This document shows positions 16,458-21,861 of a stretch of DNA of 21,861 nt, piece by piece. The notes under the pieces are model-generated. The model did no database searches. It saw nothing but the letters and a program-made list of their open reading frames with translations, and had not been told where the DNA came from. Origin of the DNA: Gammaproteobacteria bacterium (GTDB taxonomy: Bacteria > Pseudomonadota > Gammaproteobacteria > Arenicellales > Poriferihabitantaceae); NCBI GenBank assembly GCA_020027415.1, contig JAHRAW010000113.1, positions 1-21,861 of the forward strand, read 5' to 3'. Position numbers and translations under genes: made by a program. The stretch's first letter is position 1; each line of letters opens with the position of its first letter.

Positions 16458-16555
16458 GCATTGGCATAAAAAGATTTGGTAAGCGGGTTGGGTGGTCGGT
16501 TTTGCGAGACAAGTTTCAGCAAGGCTTTGGCATGGTTTCAGCATGGTTTCGGCGA

Positions 16556-16579
16556 AAATACAATTCGCATATTGTATTT
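16556..16579. repeat. AT-rich inverted repeat upstream of comM
   Basis: AAATACAAT, a 6-base centre (tcgcat) and ATTGTATTT: nine perfectly complementary pairs in the 231-base gap between the tRNA promoter and comM. This could be an operator, or a hairpin in the leader. Confidence 0.5.
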
Positions 16580-16601
16580 ATTTATCGTATTATTTGACTA
16601 A

Positions 16602-16616
16602 GCGGAACCGTTCCGC
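16602..16616. promoter_or_regulatory. Perfect 15-base dyad, possible operator for comM
   Basis: GCGGAAC-C-GTTCCGC, seven pairs around one central base, 30 bases before the comM ATG. The odd-length, near-continuous symmetry is typical of a dimeric DNA-binding protein site and unlike a terminator. The regulator is unknown. Confidence 0.4.
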
Positions 16617-16645
16617 CAGATTTGTTCACCTCCGGAGGACAAGGA

Positions 16646-18151
16646 ATGTCACTCGCCATCGTTTATAGCCGTGCCGAAGTCGGCATGGACGCGCCCCAAG
16701 TCACCGTAGAAGTTCATTTAGCGCGCGGCTTGCCGAAATTTTCCATCGTCGGCTTGCCGGAAACCGCGGTCAAAGAAAGTCGCGACCGAGTGCGCGGCGC
16801 TATTTTGAATTCCAATTTTGAATTCCCGCGCCAGCGCATCATCGTCAGCCTCGCGCCCGCCGACTTGCCAAAAGAAGGCGGGCGGTTTGATTTGCCCATC
16901 GCCATCGGGCTATTAGCCGCCAGCCATCAAGTTCGGCGCGACGACATCGCGCAGTATGTTTTTCTCGGCGAACTGGCGCTGAGCGGAGAATTGCGCGATA
17001 TCCGGGGCGCGCTGATTGCCGCGTTATCCCTCCGCAATAGCCGCAAAAAACTGGTGTTGCCGGTCAACAGCGCACAGCAAGCCGCGTTGGTCAACGGCGT
17101 GCAAGCCTTGGGCGCGCATTCGTTGCTCCAAATCTGCGCAGTGCTGAATCGCCAGGAAACGCTTGCCGCCGCCGTACAGCAGCGTACCGAGAAGCCGCCG
17201 TTACGGGATGATATGCGCGATGTGGTCGGACAGCCGTTCGCCAAGCGAGCGTTGGAGATTGCCGCCGCCGGCGCGCATAGCGTGCTGATGGCTGGACCGC
17301 CGGGCACCGGCAAAACCATGCTCGCCAATCGCTTGCCGGGCATCCTGCCGTCTATGACTGAGGACGAAGCGTTGGAATCGGCGGCTATGGAATCCCTCGG
17401 GCAAAACGGGTTCAAGCCGGAACACTGGAAGCAACGACCGTTCCGTTCGCCGCACCACAGCGCTTCCAGCAGCGCCTTGATTGGCGGCGGCAGTATCCCG
17501 CGTCCCGGAGAAATTTCGCTCGCGCATCACGGCGTACTCTTCCTGGATGAATTGCCGGAATTTGACCGCAAAGCGTTGGAGGCGTTGCGCGAGCCGCTTG
17601 AATCGGGGGTGATCAATATCTCCCGCGCCGCTCGGCAAACGCGCTATTTGGCGAACTTTCTATTGGTGGCGACTTCCAACCCATGCCCCTGCGGATACCT
17701 CGGCGACGCCTCTGATCAATGCCGATGTACTCCGGAACAAGTGTTTCGCTACCGCGCTAAGTTGTCCGGTCCGTTGTTGGATCGCATTGATATTCATGTG
17801 CAGGCGCCGCGCGTGGCGTATCGCGATCTCAGCCAGAGCGAACGCAACGAGGAGGCTAGCGAAACAATCCGTCAGCGCGTGGCGCTTGCCCGCGAATGGC
17901 AGTTGAGCCGTCAAGGAAAAACCAACCATCTGTTGCAAGGCAAAGAGATTGAGCAAGCCTGTGCGCTCGATGCGCGCGGGCATCAGTTGTTGGATCAAGC
18001 CATGGAGCGGTTGCGGCTATCGGCGCGCGCCTATCACCGCATTCTTAAAGTCGCGCGCACCGTCGCCGACCTCAATCAGCAGCAACAGATTGATCCGCAA
18101 CATCTTTCCATGGCAATCAAACTGCGTTGCTTTGACCGGGCGATACCATAA
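16646..18151 (+). CDS. comM: ComM/YifB-family Mg-chelatase-like AAA+ ATPase
   Basis: 501 residues from the ATG at 16646, which has GGAGG at 16633-16637 and AAGGA just before it; the open frame extends 8 codons upstream without a better site. ComM is a hexameric helicase that extends branch migration of incoming DNA during natural transformation in Vibrio, Haemophilus and Acinetobacter. Residues 1-160 are the ChlI/LonC-like N-terminal domain (SIVGLPETAVKESRDRVRGA, LAPADLPKEGGRFDLPIA). The AAA+ core has Walker A GPPGTGKT at 217-224, PFRSPHHSAS at 265-274, Walker B VLFLDE at 297-302 and a Cys cluster (C347, C349, C359, C361) in SNPCPCGYLGD. The C-terminal Mg-chelatase domain ends LSMAIKLRCFDR. 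Other competence genes are not nearby. The gene is also annotated yifB. Confidence 0.93.
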   Translation: MSLAIVYSRAEVGMDAPQVTVEVHLARGLPKFSIVGLPETAVKESRDRVRGAILNSNFEFPRQRIIVSLAPADLPKEGGRFDLPIAIGLLAASHQVRRDDIAQYVFLGELALSGELRDIRGALIAALSLRNSRKKLVLPVNSAQQAALVNGVQALGAHSLLQICAVLNRQETLAAAVQQRTEKPPLRDDMRDVVGQPFAKRALEIAAAGAHSVLMAGPPGTGKTMLANRLPGILPSMTEDEALESAAMESLGQNGFKPEHWKQRPFRSPHHSASSSALIGGGSIPRPGEISLAHHGVLFLDELPEFDRKALEALREPLESGVINISRAARQTRYLANFLLVATSNPCPCGYLGDASDQCRCTPEQVFRYRAKLSGPLLDRIDIHVQAPRVAYRDLSQSERNEEASETIRQRVALAREWQLSRQGKTNHLLQGKEIEQACALDARGHQLLDQAMERLRLSARAYHRILKVARTVADLNQQQQIDPQHLSMAIKLRCFDRAIP

Positions 18152-18208
18152 GCCCGCTGGTTGGGCGACTCTTCATCTCGGCCACGGTAAGCCGGGCGGC
18201 GGCGCGCT

Positions 18209-18670
18209 TCAAAATATGCCGGCTTCCAGCCCAGCCGCCATCAGCGCGCCTAATTGTTCGCACTGCGGCACAAAATCATCGCGCCATTTGCCTTTCAGCA
18301 CCATGGTCGGTTGCACTACTTTCCAATTCAGCCCGCGCAGAATGCGTTCCACGCTGTTTTTTGCGCCTTCGCCATCCAAGCCGCCTTTGACATACACCGC
18401 CACCGGCAGCGCCGCGGTCTGTTCGCGGCATGGATAGTAGATTCTTTCCAAGAAGTCCTTAATCAAACCGCTCATGTAACCGAAGTTTTCGGTGGTGCCG
18501 AGGATGATTCCATTCGCCCATAGCACCTCTTTGGGACGCGCGTCCAACGGCGCGCAAGCCAACGTTTTCACCGCGCGAAACTCCGCACGACTGGCGCCAT
18601 CGCAAACCGCTTGACGCAGTTTTAGGGTGTTTTCCGAAGGACTGTTGGCAACGATGAGGAGGTTTGGCAT
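18209..18670 (-). CDS. Flavodoxin-like / NAD(P)H-dependent FMN-binding protein
   Basis: 153 residues from the ATG at 18670; a longer start at 18703 adds residues unrelated to the fold. The N-terminus MPNLLIVANSPSENTLKLRQAV is the first strand, phosphate loop (SPSENT) and helix of the flavodoxin fold. GIILGTTENFGYMSGLIKDFLERIYYP (about 66-92) matches the second flavin-contacting loop of the NADPH-FMN reductase/WrbA-like group, where T-x-N-F-G/Y-x-G-x-x-K contacts the isoalloxazine ring. The protein therefore probably binds FMN and transfers electrons, but its partner is unknown. It is convergent with comM and lies 59 bases downstream of the Cys/His-cluster protein gene on the same strand, so it may be the last gene of the Rieske cluster. 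Confidence 0.75.
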   Translation of the reverse strand: MPNLLIVANSPSENTLKLRQAVCDGASRAEFRAVKTLACAPLDARPKEVLWANGIILGTTENFGYMSGLIKDFLERIYYPCREQTAALPVAVYVKGGLDGEGAKNSVERILRGLNWKVVQPTMVLKGKWRDDFVPQCEQLGALMAAGLEAGIF

Positions 18671-18729
18671 AGTGAACGCATCCGCCGGGCAACCAATAGC
18701 CAACCAGTCAACCGGGCTCGGCTTGCACG

Positions 18730-19539
18730 CTACCGGCGCTGGATGCCGTCCTCGTTCATGGCGATGAAGAGCAGGTCGCCTTGTTGTTGCAGTTGACCGC
18801 TAATTTGCACCGTTTCGGCGGCAAATTTGGCGGATAATGCGGCGGCGTTGCCGCCGTCGGCGGTGGTGAGCAGATAGCCGAATTGCTGTTGCGTGGCGTC
18901 CTTAGCGATCAACATCGGCGGAATTCCGCCCAACATGCAAACTTCGGCGCACGCTTTGTGAATTTTTCCGGCGCCGGGTTTCATCACGCCGAGAAAACAT
19001 TTTGAATCAACAATTTCTCCTTGCAGCGAGATTTCCCCCAACAGCTGGGTTGCCGGCAACGCGCTTAGCCGTTGCAGTTGCGATTTCGTTTGCGCCGACG
19101 CCTCGGTAATTTTTTTGACGGCGTCCTGTGCGGCAATTTCCAACATGGTCCAACCGCCGCGATGGATTTCATAGCCGTCCACCGAGACCATCTGCTGTGC
19201 GAAATCGGCGCTCCATTCAGCGGCCGAATGCTTGCCCGGACTGACCAACAAAATTGATTCCACTTGGTGCGGATTTTGCGGATTGAAGCGGTGCAGAATA
19301 GGGTAGGGGCGCACGCTTAACAAGCCCTGGATGGTGCTTATCTGGGCGGTGTTCCAATGCGCCGGGCTGGCGGGTTTTTGTTGGGCGGCGACCCAATAAC
19401 CGAGCAAACCGCAGACGACTATTAGCACCGCCGCCAGCCGCCAGTAAAAACTTTTCAGTTGCGGCGGCATGGGCAGATAGCCGACAAAAAACGGCGCGGC
19501 TTCTTGTTCGGTTGCGTTCTCAGGCTTGTTGGTTGGCAT
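18730..19539 (-). CDS. Membrane-anchored protein with Cys/His cluster, unknown function
   Basis: 269 residues. The N-terminal 30 residues are cytoplasmic in character, one helix spans about 33-51, and the rest should be periplasmic. The most striking segment is residues 174-211, where Cys181, His194, Cys197 and Cys201 (pattern C-x12-H-x2-C-x3-C) sit in a Gly/Pro-rich frame: GEIVDSKCFLGVMKPG, then GKIHKACAEVCMLGGIPP. These residues look like a metal, haem or Fe-S binding site. The part before it (about 60-160) resembles no family I recognise, and the end (about 212-269) is a small beta-type domain (GYLLTT...GQLQQQGDLLFIAMNEDG). It follows the ferric-reductase/Rieske fusion by 77 bases, so a role in the same redox complex is likely. 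Not a known enzyme by inspection. Confidence 0.65.
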   Translation of the reverse strand: MPTNKPENATEQEAAPFFVGYLPMPPQLKSFYWRLAAVLIVVCGLLGYWVAAQQKPASPAHWNTAQISTIQGLLSVRPYPILHRFNPQNPHQVESILLVSPGKHSAAEWSADFAQQMVSVDGYEIHRGGWTMLEIAAQDAVKKITEASAQTKSQLQRLSALPATQLLGEISLQGEIVDSKCFLGVMKPGAGKIHKACAEVCMLGGIPPMLIAKDATQQQFGYLLTTADGGNAAALSAKFAAETVQISGQLQQQGDLLFIAMNEDGIQRR

Positions 19540-19616
19540 CGCTCGGCGGGTCGGTCGCGGTTATGGTTGTAATTGTAATTGCAATTGTGGCGGACGAAAT
19601 GAGATTGGCAAGGACA

Positions 19617-20690
19617 TCACGCCGTGATATGGATAATCGGACGCGGTGCACCGGCCGGTAGCGGGACGGGATTTACCAATACTTGGCTTGCCTCCACTTT
19701 CAATTGATAGGTCTTAATTTTTTCGGTGAACGGCGGCGGCGAACAGCCATCCTCGGGCTTGTATTGATACCCGTGCCACGGGCAAGTGATTAAGCCATCC
19801 ACCACGCGTCCTTCGCCCAAGGGTCCATTTTGATGTTGGCAGACATTGGAGACGGCGGCTAATTTGGTTTCGTCATAGCGAAATATGGCGATGCGCTCGG
19901 CGTCGTTGATGGAGACGACCCGGGCGCGGTTATTTGGTATCTCTTGCCAGTCGCCGACCGCCACCCAGCACGGCTCTGGCGCTGCATCGTGCGCGGGTGC
20001 GCGCACGCGTATTTGGCGGTCGGCGCCGGCTTTGGCGAATGCGGTGATTAAATGCAAGCCGCCGACCAGCGCCACGCTCGCGCCCGCCATCCACGGCAAA
20101 ATGCCGGTGTTGTCTTGTTGCAACGCGCCAAAGAGGATATGGACGATGACCAATGCATACGCAAAATACACTGAAATATGAATTGCCTTCCACAGCGGCG
20201 CGCCGAGCGTAGCGTTCCAGTAATCGTGGCTGGTTGCCGCCATTAACAATAAAATTAGCAACGCCGCGGCGCCGAAAGTTTGAAACGGAACATCACTGAG
20301 CGAACGGTAGTCTCCACCGGAGGTGAACACCGAGACGATGGGGTTAAGCACGCCGAAACTGTGATACCAATAAATTGCCACCGCGGCATGCAGCAACGCA
20401 ACGACCAACAGCGACACGCCAAGGTGGCGGCGGTTATACAGCAACGGCAGGAAGCGGCGGTCCAGGCGCGCCAACGGACCGATGCATAAAATGAAACTCA
20501 GCATCAAAAACGCGCAACTGGAAAACGCGCGTATGAGGATAATCGGCATAGAAATGGACTGCTCGCCGGCATAAAACACATTGCTCAAGCCGATAAACAA
20601 GGCGACATAAAGCACGATGCCAAGCCAAACACAAATATCGTAGAGTTGCTTGCGCCGATTCCAGTTCACCGCGACATATCCGTGACTCAT
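19617..20690 (-). CDS. Ferric-reductase-like membrane domain fused to a Rieske [2Fe-2S] domain
   Basis: 357 residues. Six predicted helices (about 19-39, 48-70, 91-110, 138-154, 171-190, 199-219) form a ferric-reductase/YedZ-like cytochrome b. His89, His101, His171 and His184 (spacings 12 and 13) are placed to bind two haems. Residues 240-345 are a Rieske domain with ligands Cys284-x-His286 and Cys303-x2-His306 (CQHQNGPLGEG...CPWHGYQYK), in the form seen in oxygenase-type Rieske ferredoxins, without the second disulfide pair of bc1-type proteins. With the membrane helices N-terminal and a soluble ferredoxin-like tail, it should pass electrons across or at the cytoplasmic membrane. The start ATG overlaps the stop of the 57-residue gene by 4 bases. 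It is not MsrQ or a bc1 Rieske protein, because no catalytic molybdopterin or cytochrome partner is adjacent. Confidence 0.86.
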   Translation of the reverse strand: MSHGYVAVNWNRRKQLYDICVWLGIVLYVALFIGLSNVFYAGEQSISMPIILIRAFSSCAFLMLSFILCIGPLARLDRRFLPLLYNRRHLGVSLLVVALLHAAVAIYWYHSFGVLNPIVSVFTSGGDYRSLSDVPFQTFGAAALLILLLMAATSHDYWNATLGAPLWKAIHISVYFAYALVIVHILFGALQQDNTGILPWMAGASVALVGGLHLITAFAKAGADRQIRVRAPAHDAAPEPCWVAVGDWQEIPNNRARVVSINDAERIAIFRYDETKLAAVSNVCQHQNGPLGEGRVVDGLITCPWHGYQYKPEDGCSPPPFTEKIKTYQLKVEASQVLVNPVPLPAGAPRPIIHITA

Positions 20691-20860
20691 GGCAGCGATC
20701 CTTTAGCGGGGTTGGCGAGCAGGTTGGCGTCCACTTCTCTATCGGGGTTGAGCGGCGACAAATCGCTGTCAGGTTGGCTGAAATAAACGATTCCGCTCAA
20801 TAGTAGTGGCGTCAGCAGTAGCCAGATGAGGCGATGAATTTTGCGTTGTGCTTTAATCAT
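20687..20860 (-). CDS. 57-residue single-helix membrane protein (small gene)
   Basis: Begins at the ATG at 20860 and stops in a TGA that overlaps the next ATG as ATGA (20687-20690), so it is coupled to the Rieske fusion gene. The product starts MIKAQRKIHR, spans the membrane about residues 11-27 (LIWLLLTPLLLSGIVYF) and ends with an acidic, Asn/Pro-rich tail (NPDREVDANLLANP). The positive N-terminus and acidic tail suggest N-in, C-out. It starts 9 bases after the 81-residue gene. I do not recognise it. The size is that of small accessory subunits such as CydX or CcoQ of membrane oxidases, but no homology is claimed. Confidence 0.72.
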   Translation of the reverse strand: MIKAQRKIHRLIWLLLTPLLLSGIVYFSQPDSDLSPLNPDREVDANLLANPAKGSLP

Positions 20861-20869
20861 TGTTGCGCG

Positions 20870-21115
20870 TTAGGTCTTATCAATGAATGCGGGCGGGGTT
20901 TTTGGCGAACGCTCGCGGCGCGACCATTTTCCCGCCACCCATTTTCCCAACAACAGGGGCCAGAGCATAATTGCCGCCGGACTCCACATTAATCGCAATA
21001 TCACCGACGCATGCCGGGCTTCGGGCGCCAGCGCCGCGTAGCCGCGCAGGAAAAACGCCACGCCAAAAGCGCAACCTAACAACAAATAACCGCCAAAGAT
21101 GTTTAAAATCAGCAT
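20870..21115 (-). CDS. 81-residue two-helix membrane protein, unknown
   Basis: From the ATG at 21115. Two predicted helices (about residues 3-23 and 43-61) are separated by a short loop (LAPEARHASVIL), and the tail is strongly basic (KWSRRERSPK), which suggests a cytoplasmic C-terminus. It is the first gene of the leftward cluster leading to the Rieske fusion protein, 9 bases before the 57-residue gene. The family is unknown to me. It may be a small subunit or anchor of the same membrane complex. The gene is divergent from the thioesterase gene. Confidence 0.68.
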   Translation of the reverse strand: MLILNIFGGYLLLGCAFGVAFFLRGYAALAPEARHASVILRLMWSPAAIMLWPLLLGKWVAGKWSRRERSPKTPPAFIDKT

Positions 21116-21168
21116 AATAGGGCATAGCGAGCGATGCAACCGTCAACGAAGCATACCCTAAAATCACC

Positions 21169-21603
21169 ATGGGCGCGGACAAAAGTAAATTAACGGTTGC
21201 GCAATTCAAACGCATCATGCACCAGCGCATGCCATTCGCGGCGTTGTTGGGGCTGGAGGTGGAATCAATTTCCACGCAACAGGCGGTGTTGCGGGCGGTG
21301 CATCGGGATGAGTTCCTGCGCCCCGGGGGTAGCGTTGCCGGACCGATTATGATGGGGTTGGCGGACGCCGCTTTTTACGCGGTGATTATGGGCAATATCG
21401 GACCGATGGAATTGGCGGTAACCACCGATTTGTCGTTTCATTTTTTGCGCAAGCCGCCGCCCGGGGATATACTCGCCACCGCCACGGTGTTGAAATTAGG
21501 CAAACGTTTGGTGGTTTGTGAAGCCAAATTGGTTAGCGAGGCCTTGCCCGCCGAGCAAATAGTCGCGCATGCCACTGGCACCTATTCACTGCCGCAGCCC
21601 TAA
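21169..21603 (+). CDS. PaaI-type hotdog-fold thioesterase
   Basis: 144 residues. The sequence follows the PaaI family: PFAALLGLEVESI, then RDEFLRPGGSVAGPIMMGLADAAFYAVIMG (the long central hotdog helix with the loop holding the catalytic Asp), then VTTDLSFHFLRKPPPGDILATATVLKLGKRLVVCEAKL and a final HATGTYSL strand. Such proteins hydrolyse acyl- or aryl-CoA thioesters; the substrate cannot be read from sequence. The 53-base gap to the divergent 81-residue membrane protein gene probably holds both promoters. The gene ends 86 bases before the cation transporter. Start choice is moderately certain, since no strong ribosome-binding site is visible. Confidence 0.88.
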   Translation: MGADKSKLTVAQFKRIMHQRMPFAALLGLEVESISTQQAVLRAVHRDEFLRPGGSVAGPIMMGLADAAFYAVIMGNIGPMELAVTTDLSFHFLRKPPPGDILATATVLKLGKRLVVCEAKLVSEALPAEQIVAHATGTYSLPQP

Positions 21604-21618
21604 CCAATCGGGCAATCG

Positions 21619-21627
21619 TGGTATACT
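21619..21627 (+). promoter_or_regulatory. Extended -10 promoter before the cation transporter
   Basis: TGGTATACT, that is TG-N-TATACT, 62 bases before the chosen TTG start. It lies after the thioesterase stop, so the transporter is likely to have its own promoter. Confidence 0.5.
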
Positions 21628-21689
21628 TCCACTTTGCTCTCCTCAATTCGCCGCTACTACGACTGCATCTACGGCCACGACCTAAACAC

Positions 21690-21861
21690 TTGAACAAAAA
21701 ACACGGCTCCAAATGGGTGGTGCTTGCCGCGCTCATCGGCAACGGCTTGATAGCGATCACCAAATTCATTGCCGCCAGTATTACCGGCAGTTCCGCGATG
21801 TTGAGCGAAGCGATTCACTCGGTGGTGGATACTGGCAATCAAGGTTTGCTGCTGTGGGGCA
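21690..21861 (+). CDS. Cation diffusion facilitator family transporter (partial, cut by window end)
   Basis: 57 codons are present and the gene runs off the right edge. The start is taken as TTG at 21690, because no ATG or GTG lies near it in frame (the nearest is a GTG at 21618, before a good -10 element). The product begins with Lys/His/Ser-rich residues, then a helix (WVVLAALIGNGLIAITKFIAA), then SITGSSAMLSEAIHSVVDTGNQGLLLWG, the conserved first two segments of CDF transporters (ZitB/FieF type), where S-x-A-M-L-S-E-A-I-H-S and the following D belong to the membrane metal site region. It should export zinc, iron or manganese ions using protons. The metal cannot be predicted from the visible part. 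Confidence 0.82.
   Translation, partial: MNKKHGSKWVVLAALIGNGLIAITKFIAASITGSSAMLSEAIHSVVDTGNQGLLLWG

Noticed and set aside
16500..16521. TTTTGCGA-N6-TTTCAGCA upstream of comM, similar to a competence CRP-S (Sxy) site
   Set aside because: The left half matches TTTTGCGA but the right half matches TCGCAAAA at only four of eight positions, and it is over 120 bases from the start. Too weak to claim.
19571..19586. AT-rich repeats and the palindrome AATTGCAATT between the Rieske fusion and the Cys/His protein gene
   Set aside because: Short, AT-rich and low in information; it may be a promoter remnant but no -35/-10 pair fits well.
1..21861. Insertion sequences, prophage, CRISPR array or integration site
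   Set aside because: No transposase or integrase residues, long terminal inverted repeats, spaced direct repeats or tRNA-end duplications were seen; the tRNA-Glu 3' end has no second copy in the window.

Overview
The window is ordinary-looking chromosomal DNA (moderately GC-rich, tightly packed, both strands used) from a gammaproteobacterium whose order I cannot name. The evidence is the neighbourhoods: ftsK-lolA-serS, tilS next to accA, a pitrilysin/pncC pair, a tRNA-Ala(GGC)/tRNA-Glu(TTC) pair, rluC, and a ComM/YifB gene. I see no insertion sequence, integrase, phage gene or CRISPR array, and no gene-free stretch longer than about 230 bases.

Layout. 1-2201 (+): a probable three-gene operon, of which only the last 22 codons of the first gene are present. 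The second is a CsgG/HfaB-like outer-membrane lipoprotein with a C-terminal SPOR domain. The third is a secreted protein with five degenerate repeats that resemble curlin repeats. Together they look like a curli- or holdfast-type fibre export system. 2263-3672 (-): a PuuA-like glutamine synthetase family enzyme. 3890-9330 (+): rluC, a compact ftsK, lolA and serS. 9368-11820 (-): tilS and accA. 11947-15346 (-): a periplasmic pitrilysin-type M16 protease followed by pncC. 15543-16100 (+): a glutathione S-transferase family protein. 16195-16414 (-): two tRNA genes with a clear sigma70 promoter. 16646-18151 (+): comM (yifB). 18209-21115 (-): a run of five genes: a two-helix membrane protein, a 57-residue one-helix protein, a ferric-reductase-like membrane domain fused to a Rieske domain, a membrane-anchored protein with a Cys/His cluster, and a flavodoxin-like protein. 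21169-21603 (+): a PaaI-like thioesterase. 21690-end (+): the start of a cation diffusion facilitator.

The two regions most likely to hold undescribed biology are the ends. At the left end, a CsgG-type secretion channel carries a peptidoglycan-binding SPOR domain and sits directly before its likely repeat-protein substrate. At the right end, a Rieske/haem membrane protein is accompanied by two tiny membrane proteins and a Cys-rich anchored protein, which suggests a small membrane electron-transfer complex that I do not recognise as a named system. The middle is housekeeping: translation and tRNA maturation (serS, tilS, rluC, tRNAs), lipid synthesis and lipoprotein sorting (accA, lolA), chromosome segregation (ftsK), DNA uptake (comM) and NAD recycling (pncC).
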